In this document: piece by piece, positions 1 through 5,096 of the stretch
How the letters are laid out: every line of letters starts with the position of its first letter
Position numbering within the stretch: the stretch's first letter is position 1
Assembly: GCA_012523655.1 (NCBI GenBank)
Contig: JAAYTV010000132.1
Coordinates: forward strand, 1 to 5,096
From: a bacterium
Lineage (GTDB): Bacteria > Zhuqueibacterota > Zhuqueibacteria > Residuimicrobiales > Residuimicrobiaceae
Reading direction: 5' to 3'
DNA length: 5,096 nucleotides
Position numbers and translations under genes: made by a program
Notes under the pieces: generated by a model
What the model saw: only the letters and a program-made list of their open reading frames with translations
Told to the model about the DNA's origin: nothing
The model's database searches: none

Positions 1-453
1 CGGTTTTTCCACCATATTGAGCAGGTTATTCTCCTCGTCCACCACACAGACGCCGTAAAGAGAAGGGTCCGGGACCACCTTGGCCAGGGCGGCGTAAGAA
101 TAGTGCTGCAACAGCGCCAGATCTTCGTGGGCAAACAGATCATCGCCGTTCATGGCCACAAAACGGCCCCTGATATGGGGCTGTGCCTGCAAAACGGCAT
201 GGCCGGTGCCTTTTTGCTCTCTCTGTTCCTGATAGATAAGGCGCATGCCGCGATACTGGTCGCCTAAAACCCGGCGGATCATGTCCTGACGGTAACCGAC
301 GATGAGGATGACCTCATCGAACAGCCCGTAAAGCTGGTCCAGGCTGTGCTCGATCAAAGGGCGGTTCATGATGGGCAGCAAAGGCTTTGGCCGAGTCAAA
401 GTGAGGGGAAAGGTTCGAGTGCTCTTTCCCGCGACCATCAATACAGCTTGCAT
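1..453 (-). CDS. Sugar-1-phosphate nucleotidylyltransferase (NTP_transferase family), N-terminal part, runs off left edge
   Basis: Reading the minus strand from the ATG at 453 gives 151 open codons to the window edge with no stop, so the gene is partial. The product begins MQAVLMVAGKSTR and continues TFPLTLTRPKPLLP. This is the nucleotide-binding signature of the NTP_transferase fold, in the G-K-S/G-T-R...PKP form common in archaeal-type glucose-1-phosphate thymidylyltransferase and bifunctional GlmU-like proteins. Further family marks are GYRQD (residues 53-57), the KGTGHAV stretch (81-87, nucleobase/sugar pocket), NGDD (102-105, with the metal-binding aspartate) and EKP at 149-151, where the sugar-phosphate-contacting lysine lies. 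Family enzymes are cytoplasmic and join an NTP to a sugar-1-phosphate, feeding cell-wall, LPS or other glycan synthesis. A strong GGAGG lies five bases before the ATG. The C-terminal half is not visible, so the sugar, the nucleotide and any left-handed beta-helix acyltransferase domain cannot be determined. The gene is transcribed divergently from everything else here. Confidence 0.9.
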   Translation of the reverse strand, partial: MQAVLMVAGKSTRTFPLTLTRPKPLLPIMNRPLIEHSLDQLYGLFDEVILIVGYRQDMIRRVLGDQYRGMRLIYQEQREQKGTGHAVLQAQPHIRGRFVAMNGDDLFAHEDLALLQHYSYAALAKVVPDPSLYGVCVVDEENNLLNMVEKP

Positions 454-455
454 AA

Positions 456-463
456 CCTCCTCC
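456..463 (-). promoter_or_regulatory. Strong ribosome binding site for the nucleotidyltransferase
   Basis: On the minus strand this reads GGAGGAGG, an unusually complete Shine-Dalgarno sequence. The first GGAGG ends five bases before the ATG at 453. It fixes that start codon and points to efficient translation. Confidence 0.75.
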
Positions 464-509
464 AATCAGTGAAATGGCATCTTGCGTGGCTTAACAAGGC
501 CAATATCAC

Positions 510-538
510 AATATATTTCATTAAGGCCTTCTTTACAA
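510..538 (-). promoter_or_regulatory. Sigma70-like promoter for the nucleotidyltransferase gene
   Basis: On the minus strand a -35-like TTGTAA (533-538, 4 of 6 consensus bases) is separated by exactly 17 bases from a -10-like TATATT (510-515, 5 of 6). Transcription would start near 503, leaving a leader of about 50 bases before the ATG at 453. The spacer contains the 8-base palindrome AAGGCCTT (523-530), a possible but unproven operator. This is a match to general bacterial consensus only, because the host's sigma factors are unknown. Confidence 0.5.
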
Positions 539-586
539 GTTTTTTTCCAGGATTTGCATCAAAAAGGCCGGCGTAAGAAAAAAGGG

Positions 587-615
587 TTGATTTTTATTAT
601 GTTATATATTAAATT
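587..615 (+). promoter_or_regulatory. Candidate promoter for the zinc-ribbon gene
   Basis: The stretch 576-620 is very AT-rich. TTGATT (587-592) followed after 17 bases by TAAATT (610-615) is the best-spaced pair I can find reading rightward, with four of six consensus bases in each box. Overlapping alternatives such as TATATT (605-610) have poor spacing to any -35. If used, it would give a leader of roughly 100 bases ahead of the ATG at 726. The call is weak and rests mainly on AT content and position between divergent genes. Confidence 0.3.
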
Positions 616-633
616 GTTCTAGGGTCATCCTTT

Positions 634-677
634 TCCGGTCGATGCGGAGAAGCTAAACCATCAGCTGGTCGATCGGA
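634..677 (+). promoter_or_regulatory. Potentially structured 5' leader (two nested stems) upstream of the zinc-ribbon gene
   Basis: TCCGGTCGA (634-642) can pair along its full length with TCGATCGGA (669-677), giving nine base pairs of which one is G-U. A further G-U pair at 643/668 is possible. Inside it, AGCT (651-654) pairs with AGCT (663-666) across an eight-base loop. The structure sits between the candidate promoter and the ATG at 726, where a cis-acting RNA element would lie. I do not recognise it as a known riboswitch, and no terminator T-run follows it. It is an inference from base pairing alone. Confidence 0.3.
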
Positions 678-725
678 CACTAATCAATAGGAATTGTTTG
701 GGACCTATGAGGTGAGGTAAGGGCA

Positions 726-917
726 ATGGAAAAAGCGTTTCCGGGCTGTCTGAAATGTAAAACTGGAATCTTGATCCCCCTGTCTGACTATGGGCGGGAC
801 GGAGCCCCCATCATGTACAAGGCGTGGGTGTGCACCAATCCGGAATGCGGTTTCAACATCCGTATCGACAACGGTGAAATCAGTCGTGGAAGAGAGATCA
901 AAGAATCGATGAAATAA
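726..917 (+). CDS. Small zinc-ribbon protein of unknown function (63 aa)
   Basis: The 63-residue product has two cysteine knuckles, CLKC (Cys8 and Cys11) and CTNPEC (Cys36 and Cys41). They are separated by 24 residues, as expected for a zinc ribbon that binds one structural Zn ion. The second knuckle is followed by GFNIRIDNGEIS, a beta hairpin, and the tail is charged (SRGREIKESMK). There is no signal peptide or membrane segment, so it should be cytoplasmic. GAGG at 714-717, eight bases upstream, supports the ATG at 726. The cysteine spacing, the good ribosome site and the terminator just downstream argue that this is a real gene, although an overlapping minus-strand frame is also open. Zinc ribbons of this size can bind nucleic acid or protein partners; nothing here says which, and I do not assign a function. 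Confidence 0.8.
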   Translation: MEKAFPGCLKCKTGILIPLSDYGRDGAPIMYKAWVCTNPECGFNIRIDNGEISRGREIKESMK

Positions 918-949
918 TCTGCACTGTTCCACACATTCGTAGGACTGAT

Positions 950-990
950 GTTAAAGGGTGACGCAGCTGACTGCGTTCACCCTTTTTAAC
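950..990 (+). terminator. Rho-independent terminator after the zinc-ribbon gene
   Basis: GTTAAAGGGTGACGCAG (950-966) and the arm at 971-990 are inverted copies around a CTGA loop. Pairing runs CGCAG/CTGCG, then GGGTGA/TCACCC with a single bulged base, then AAA/TTT, and is followed by a run of five Ts (983-987). The opposite strand lacks a comparable T run, so it should act mainly on rightward transcription. It ends the 726-917 transcript and separates it from the ybbR-tsaD unit. That unit therefore needs its own promoter or read-through. Confidence 0.8.
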
Positions 991-1033
991 ATATAGGAAA
1001 ACAGGATATGACGCTTTATTAAAGGCACTCCCT

Positions 1034-1960
1034 GTGTTGATAAAATATAAAATACACATCGCTTCGTTTCTCTTTGCGGTTGTCGTCTGGTTTCTGGTGG
1101 TCACGGACGGAACGTTTGATCATATCGTATCGGTTCCTATCCGCATGCCCGACAGCCCGCCCAACATGATTCTGGCAAAGTCGTTTCCGCAACAGGCCAA
1201 AATGCGTGTGCGCGGTCAAGGCATGACGCTGCTGGCCTATCTTTTATTTCGCGAAGCGCAGCTGGAGCCCAAAGTGGAGTGGAAAATCGGGCCGCAGACC
1301 GTGCACATGACGAAGGAGGATGTGGTTCTGAGCGGCGCCGCCAAATCGATCTCCGTATTGCAGCTGATCGATCCACTGGAGCGAACCATCGTCATTGAAA
1401 AACGGATGGAAAAAACAGTGGTGATAAAAACTCAGATCACCGTCAAACCAATGCCCGGCTATACGGTGGTGGACGAGCTGGTTTTTAATCCGGATTCTGT
1501 GACAGTGGCTGGACCGGCCTCGGTCATCCGCGCGATCGACGCGGTGTATACAAAAGAAAAAGTGTTGGAAAAAGTAAAACGCCCGGTGGCCGGCGAAGTC
1601 GAGTTAATCGTTCCTCCGGACCAGCGCATCGAGCTGTCACCTGCCGTGACGGCGTTCAGACAGGATGTGCAGAAATTGATGGAAAAACGCATCAGTCGCA
1701 TTCCGATCCGGGTGATCAACGTGCCGGAAGGAGTCAGCGCGTTCGCCATTCCCGCTTCGCTGAGCCTGATTGCCGAGGGCGGGGTTCAGCGCATCTCCAC
1801 GTTAACGGAAAAAGAGATCAACGCCTATATCGATTTTCCTCGCGCAGCGGAACGCGGCGGCGCCGATTACCCGGCCTACGTGGACCCTTTGCCCGGTGTT
1901 CGTTTCCGCTCTATTGAACCGAAGCGTTTTAAAGTCATTCTCGAAAGAAAAAATAAATGA
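1034..1960 (+). CDS. YbbR/CdaR-like membrane-anchored protein
   Basis: The 308-residue product starts with a short charged tail and one hydrophobic helix (about residues 7-24). The rest lies outside the membrane and is made of tandem beta-rich YbbR-type repeats, at about 28-120, 127-211 and 219-304. The middle repeat carries the typical pattern GYTVVDELVFNPDSVTVAGP (142-161), followed by VIRAID and a later P-x-x-x-x-L-S-P stretch. The third repeat has GV...FRSIEPKRFKVIL near the end. In Firmicutes the family member CdaR binds and modulates the diadenylate cyclase CdaA, which makes c-di-AMP; the usual adjacent cdaA gene is not present here. The start is GTG at 1034, eight bases after AAAGG (1021-1025); TTG at 1037 is an alternative. 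The stop overlaps the tsaD start (ATGA), implying translational coupling. Assignment to the YbbR family is fairly firm, but a c-di-AMP role in this organism is inference. Confidence 0.8.
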   Translation: MLIKYKIHIASFLFAVVVWFLVVTDGTFDHIVSVPIRMPDSPPNMILAKSFPQQAKMRVRGQGMTLLAYLLFREAQLEPKVEWKIGPQTVHMTKEDVVLSGAAKSISVLQLIDPLERTIVIEKRMEKTVVIKTQITVKPMPGYTVVDELVFNPDSVTVAGPASVIRAIDAVYTKEKVLEKVKRPVAGEVELIVPPDQRIELSPAVTAFRQDVQKLMEKRISRIPIRVINVPEGVSAFAIPASLSLIAEGGVQRISTLTEKEINAYIDFPRAAERGGADYPAYVDPLPGVRFRSIEPKRFKVILERKNK

Positions 1961-2943
1961 TCCTGCTGGGCATAGAGTCCTCCTGTGATGAAACCTCAGC
2001 AGCGGTGACCGACGATCGCCGCATTCTGTCCAATATCATCGCCACACAAAAAATCCACGAGACCTACGGCGGCGTAGTGCCCGAATTTGCCTCCCGCAGT
2101 CATCTTCAGCAGTTGGGCGGCCTGGTGCGCATCGCGCTGAAGCAGGCGGAGCGGAGGTTGACGGATGTGGACGCCATCGCGGTCACCTATGGTCCCGGGT
2201 TGGCTGGCTCTTTATTGGTCGGCCTGAGTTTTGCGAAGGGGCTGGCGGTGAGCCTGGGTAAGCCCTACATCGGCATTAATCATCTCGAAGGCCATTTGCT
2301 GGCGACAGAGGAGGAACTGGACTTCCCCTATATCTGTCTGCTGGCGTCGGGAGGTCACACTCTGCTGATTCTGGTGGAGGGGGCGTTGCAGTACCGGGTG
2401 ATCGGCCGGACCGTGGACGATGCGGCTGGAGAGGCCTTTGACAAAGTGGCCAAACTGCTCAGCCTCGGCTATCCCGGCGGACCGCTGATTGAAGCGTCGG
2501 CCGTCCGCGGCGAGGCCGCAGCGGTGGTGTTTCCCCGCGCTTTGATGGAAGAGGGCAACCTGAATTTCAGCTTCAGCGGTCTTAAAACCGCTGTGCTCTA
2601 TCACTGCCGTAGTCTTTCCACCGAGGCGCTGCGCGCAGCGATTCCGGATATCTGCGCCAGTTTTCAGGCAGCAGTCGTCGATGTGCTCATTCATAAAAGC
2701 CTGGCCGCCGTGCGCCGGCATCACAGCCGCACCCTGGTTCTGGCTGGAGGCGTGGTACGCAACACTTTTTTACGCAACCGGTTTGAACAGACCTGTCAGC
2801 AGGAGCGGATCTCCCTGATGATTCCGCCGTATGAGTTGTGCACGGACAATGCCGGCATGATCGCGCGGGCCGGCTATGTGCATCTGGCACGAGGGGAGCG
2901 CTCAGGCCTGGAGCTGGACGTAGCGCCGAATCTTTCGCTGTAA
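1957..2943 (+). CDS. tsaD: tRNA N6-threonylcarbamoyladenosine (t6A37) transferase TsaD
   Basis: This is a full-length 328-residue TsaD (Kae1/YgjD family, usually about 330-345). It transfers the threonylcarbamoyl group from threonylcarbamoyl-AMP to A37 of ANN-decoding tRNAs in the cytoplasm, normally together with TsaB and TsaE. Visible motifs in order: GIESSCDETSAAV (5-17, ASKHA phosphate loop), VPEFASRSH (41-49), TYGPGLAGSLLVG (77-89), NHLEGH (108-113, with metal ligands His109 and His113), SGGHT (131-135), DDAAGEAFDKVAK (154-166), PGGP (173-176), NFSFSGLKTAV (203-213), GGVVRN (264-269) and CTDNAGMIA (295-303, with the third metal ligand Asp297). All expected catalytic residues are present. 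One departure is GGVVRN, where most relatives have GGVAAN or GGVSAN. The ATG overlaps the ybbR stop and has only a weak ribosome site of its own, so translation is probably coupled. Partners TsaB, TsaC and TsaE are not in the window. Confidence 0.97.
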   Translation: MILLGIESSCDETSAAVTDDRRILSNIIATQKIHETYGGVVPEFASRSHLQQLGGLVRIALKQAERRLTDVDAIAVTYGPGLAGSLLVGLSFAKGLAVSLGKPYIGINHLEGHLLATEEELDFPYICLLASGGHTLLILVEGALQYRVIGRTVDDAAGEAFDKVAKLLSLGYPGGPLIEASAVRGEAAAVVFPRALMEEGNLNFSFSGLKTAVLYHCRSLSTEALRAAIPDICASFQAAVVDVLIHKSLAAVRRHHSRTLVLAGGVVRNTFLRNRFEQTCQQERISLMIPPYELCTDNAGMIARAGYVHLARGERSGLELDVAPNLSL

Positions 2944-2962
2944 CCGAAAAGTTTTTGCGACA

Positions 2963-2984
2963 CGGATGGCTGAGAGGCCGTCCG
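2963..2984 (+). promoter_or_regulatory. Hairpin in the gap between tsaD and the VWA gene
   Basis: CGGATGGC (2963-2970) pairs with GCCGTCCG (2977-2984) over eight base pairs, one of them G-U, around a TGAGAG loop. No T run follows, so it does not look like an intrinsic terminator. It ends six bases before the AGGAG ribosome site at 2991-2995. It could act as an mRNA processing or stability element, or it could modulate translation of the next gene. Function is not established. Confidence 0.4.
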
Positions 2985-2990
2985 GATGAT

Positions 2991-2995
2991 AGGAG
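2991..2995 (+). promoter_or_regulatory. Ribosome binding site that sets the GTG start of the VWA gene
   Basis: AGGAG lies nine bases before the GTG at 3005. An in-frame TAG at 2990-2992 overlaps it, so no upstream start is possible. The next ATG in frame (3152) lies inside the second membrane helix. Together these fix GTG 3005 as the start. Confidence 0.65.
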
Positions 2996-3004
2996 TGTGG
3001 GTGG

Positions 3005-5096
3005 GTGATTGACTTTCTTTCAAATATCGCCATAACCATTTCCGGACGTTGGTACCTGTTGATTGCACTGATCTGGCTGGCTGTTCTGGTGACGCTGTTC
3101 ATCTATCGCCGTACGAATCCGCACGTCTCTTCCCCCCTGCGCATTCTGCTGATGGTCCTACGCGGTTCAGCCCTGGTGGCCCTCCTACTCGCTGTTTTCG
3201 AAACCCAGGTGACCTCTTTCCGGCAAGAGGACGTTCCTCCCTTGATCGCTGTAGCCATCGATCAATCCGCCAGCATGGGGGCAGTGGATCAAAAAGGGCC
3301 GCGCACCGAACAACTGGCCCGGGCACTGCGTCAGGATCTGCCGCAGGTTTGGTCCAATCGGATGACGCAAAAATATTTTGCCTTTGACAGCCGGCTGCGG
3401 CCGCTGCGTCTAAGCGAACTGGATTCGCTGAAGCCCAACGGCGATGTCACCGACATCACCTCTAGCCTGGAGACTATCCACAGTACGTTGCGCGAAGAAA
3501 ATCTGACCGCCATCCTGCTGTTCACCGACGGCAACTATACCCGCGGCGGCCATCCAAGCCGCTACGCGGCTGAAAGCGGTGTGCCGATCTTTTGCGTCGG
3601 TGTAGGTTCCACGCAGCCGCCTCCAGATTTGGCCATCACCCGTGTGCAGGCCAATTCCTTTGTCTTTACCGGTGAAGCAACCCCTATCCAGGTCACTGTC
3701 GCCGGCACTGGGCTGCCCACGGTTCGCGCCACCGTGCAGCTGATGGAAAACGACACAATCGTCGGCTCCACCACGCTGCATGCCGTCGGCTCGCCCTTTG
3801 AACAGGTGGTCAATTTATCCTGGACCGCGGGGAGTGAGGGCCGGCACAAATTGCGCGTACAGGTCTCTGGACAGGCCGATGAATTGGCCCAGGACAACAA
3901 CCACCAGACAGTGTATGTGGATGTGCTGAAATCTCGACTGCTGATCACGCTGCTGGCCGGCTGCGTGACGCCGGAGATCTCCTTTTTCTCCAACGCGGTG
4001 AAGGAAAATTCGCGTTACCGGCTGCAGACCCTGGTGCAGAGAAAGGACGGCCGCTTATACGATGTGTACGGTCAGCCGGCCGCCCTGGACAGCCTTGATC
4101 ACACGGATATACTCGTCGCACTGAACTATCCGACCCCTCTCACACCGGACGATCTGATTGACCGAGTGGAAAAAAGCTGGACCACATTCAGCCGACCGAT
4201 TTTGTTCATGGATGGGGCGGAGACAGACTGGAAAAAATTGGCGCGCTGGCAGCGTTGGCTGGCCGTACGAACGGAAACGCTCCAGACGCATGCCTTTTCG
4301 GCCACTGTGTCGCTGACACAGGAGGGCGCACAGCACCCGATTATGCAGATACCAGGCGGCCGTACAGCGGGTGCGTCGGCATGGAACTTGCTGCCGCCAA
4401 TCTGGGTGCATCACCGCATTCAGGACGTTCGACCAGGCGCACAAGTGTTGGCCATGACCGCAGGCGATGCCAGCCGACCCGATGGTCAACAGCCGCTGAT
4501 CGTCGTATTCAGCGACGGCATCGTCAACTCAGCCGCCCTGTTGGCGAGCAGCCTGTGGAGATGGGCGTTGATGATGAAAGGCATTAACAATGAGGACGAG
4601 CTCTACAGCGTGTTCATCAATAACCTGATCCGCTGGCTGCAGATGGAGAAGAAGAAAGAACTGGTCAACCTGTCCCTGAGCAAAAGCAGCTATGCGTTCG
4701 GCGAGCCGATCCTCCTTCAGGTCACGGCGTATGATGTTCGGTTCAATCCGGTCGCAGACGCCTCTGTCTCCCTGTTGATCGAGAAACAGGGCACGCAAAT
4801 GACTCTTTCAGCCGCTCCGGCGGGCAACGGATTGTACGAGGCGACCTTTCAGCCGGAATCCCCCGGAGAGTATGGGATAAAAGCCGTGGTGCAGAAAGAC
4901 GGCGCCCTTTTGGGAACCGCGACAAGTCTGTTCTCCGTGGGCGCCTACAGCGAAGAGCTCAGCGTTCGGATTTGCCAACGCCCGCTTCTGCAAGGGCTCG
5001 CAGAGGTCTCCGGCGGTCGTTATGTGTCTGCAGATTCGCTGTACTTGCTGCGCGGCCGATTGCCGGCGCAGTCCCTCACCCGCATTCGCAGCCAAC
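3005..5096 (+). CDS. Large membrane-anchored VWA-domain protein with amidotransferase-like and Ig-like regions; C-terminus cut off
   Basis: An uninterrupted frame of 697 codons runs from GTG 3005 off the right edge. Residues 14-34 and 44-65 are two hydrophobic helices. A von Willebrand A domain follows (about 80-200) with an intact metal-ion site: DQSAS (Asp86, Ser88, Ser90), Thr149 in GDVTD and TDG (174-176). Residues 207-308 form a beta-sandwich-like linker. Residues 309-545 resemble the Rossmann/class I glutamine-amidotransferase-like module of large bacterial VWA membrane proteins: LLITLLAGC, DILVALNYP, RPILFMDG, then LLPPIW and SSLWRW. No nucleophile-elbow cysteine is apparent, so it is probably not an active amidotransferase. 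Residues 555-647 look like an Ig/macroglobulin-type domain (YAFGEPILLQVTAYD...GEYGIKAVV), followed by a GLAEVSGGRY segment. Relatives usually end in a further membrane helix, missing here. It probably acts at the envelope, mediating metal-dependent protein contacts. It lies 61 bases after tsaD on the same strand and could be co-transcribed. No specific function is known to me. Confidence 0.85.
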   Translation, partial: MIDFLSNIAITISGRWYLLIALIWLAVLVTLFIYRRTNPHVSSPLRILLMVLRGSALVALLLAVFETQVTSFRQEDVPPLIAVAIDQSASMGAVDQKGPRTEQLARALRQDLPQVWSNRMTQKYFAFDSRLRPLRLSELDSLKPNGDVTDITSSLETIHSTLREENLTAILLFTDGNYTRGGHPSRYAAESGVPIFCVGVGSTQPPPDLAITRVQANSFVFTGEATPIQVTVAGTGLPTVRATVQLMENDTIVGSTTLHAVGSPFEQVVNLSWTAGSEGRHKLRVQVSGQADELAQDNNHQTVYVDVLKSRLLITLLAGCVTPEISFFSNAVKENSRYRLQTLVQRKDGRLYDVYGQPAALDSLDHTDILVALNYPTPLTPDDLIDRVEKSWTTFSRPILFMDGAETDWKKLARWQRWLAVRTETLQTHAFSATVSLTQEGAQHPIMQIPGGRTAGASAWNLLPPIWVHHRIQDVRPGAQVLAMTAGDASRPDGQQPLIVVFSDGIVNSAALLASSLWRWALMMKGINNEDELYSVFINNLIRWLQMEKKKELVNLSLSKSSYAFGEPILLQVTAYDVRFNPVADASVSLLIEKQGTQMTLSAAPAGNGLYEATFQPESPGEYGIKAVVQKDGALLGTATSLFSVGAYSEELSVRICQRPLLQGLAEVSGGRYVSADSLYLLRGRLPAQSLTRIRSQ

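Larger units (their letters stand above)
454..725. other. Divergent intergenic region
   Basis: These 272 bases separate the leftward nucleotidyltransferase from the rightward zinc-ribbon gene. They are AT-rich, most strongly around 576-620. They hold the leftward promoter, a weaker rightward candidate and the paired leader described separately. AAGGCC occurs three times (496-501, 523-528, 564-569), the middle copy being part of the palindrome AAGGCCTT. I see no convincing gene: the open frame that begins inside the nucleotidyltransferase (346) and runs to 576 is its antisense shadow extended into non-coding sequence. Confidence 0.7.

Noticed and set aside
346..576. Plus-strand open frame of 76 codons crossing the nucleotidyltransferase start
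   Set aside because: It is antisense to the well-supported nucleotidyltransferase, then runs into AT-rich intergenic DNA. It lacks recognisable motifs.
707..715. Two-codon ORF ATG AGG TGA just upstream of the zinc-ribbon gene
   Set aside because: It is too short to support as a leader peptide, and it overlaps the purine-rich ribosome site, where such a triplet run arises easily by chance.
1008..1022. Four-codon ORF (ATG ACG CTT TAT TAA) upstream of ybbR
   Set aside because: A weak AGGA precedes it, but nothing distinguishes it from chance and no regulatory codon bias is visible.
2212..2724. Minus-strand open frame of 170 codons inside tsaD
   Set aside because: It lies wholly antisense to a full-length, motif-complete TsaD. 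Its composition is that of a shadow frame, with no recognisable domain.
3049..3387. Plus-strand 112-codon frame beginning inside the VWA gene
   Set aside because: It is out of frame with the VWA coding sequence. Its proline/arginine-rich translation is typical of a frame-shifted reading of a GC-rich gene.
3938..3964. LLAGC at residues 316-320 of the VWA protein, resembling a lipobox
   Set aside because: It is internal, more than 300 residues from the start and not preceded by a signal peptide, so it is more likely a core beta strand.
3410..4489. Several minus-strand open frames of 120-145 codons opposite the VWA gene
   Set aside because: They are shadows of one continuous 697-codon plus-strand frame with clear domain motifs.
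1..5096. CRISPR arrays, tRNA/rRNA genes, insertion sequences, att sites or phage genes
   Set aside because: I found no spaced direct repeats, no cloverleaf-like sequence, no transposase motifs and no terminal inverted repeats. The window reads as ordinary chromosomal genes.

Overview
The window looks like a piece of chromosome from a free-living Gram-negative-type bacterium. Genes are moderately GC-rich and intergenic DNA is AT-rich. There are no mobile elements, phage genes, CRISPR arrays or RNA genes that I can recognise. The combination of a YbbR protein, TsaD and a very large membrane-anchored VWA protein, with an 'archaeal-style' sugar nucleotidylyltransferase alongside, brings to mind the FCB/Calditrichota/KSB1-like lineages. 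That placement is a loose inference from family resemblance only.

Layout. (1) Positions 1-453, minus strand: the N-terminal 151 codons of a sugar-1-phosphate nucleotidylyltransferase that runs off the left edge. (2) Positions 454-725: a divergent intergenic region. It holds a good sigma70-like promoter for the nucleotidyltransferase and a weaker AT-rich candidate promoter in the other direction. A potentially structured leader lies ahead of the next gene. (3) Positions 726-917, plus strand: a 63-residue zinc-ribbon protein of unknown function, followed by a clear intrinsic terminator at 950-990. (4) Positions 1034-2943, plus strand: a YbbR/CdaR-like membrane-anchored protein translationally coupled (ATGA overlap) to tsaD, which makes the universal tRNA modification t6A. 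(5) From 3005 to the right edge, plus strand: at least 697 codons of a membrane protein with two N-terminal helices, a VWA domain with an intact metal site, a Rossmann/amidotransferase-like middle and an Ig-like beta domain. It starts at GTG and is missing its C-terminus.

Functionally the plus-strand genes look like a housekeeping/envelope cluster: tRNA modification (TsaD), an envelope protein of the family that controls c-di-AMP synthesis (YbbR/CdaR), and a large envelope VWA protein. No cyclase gene (cdaA) is visible in the window, so the c-di-AMP link rests on family membership alone. I did not find a convincing new defence or mobile system. The points most worth a second look are the ybbR-tsaD coupling without cdaA, the structured leader before the zinc-ribbon gene, and the VWA/dead-amidotransferase architecture.
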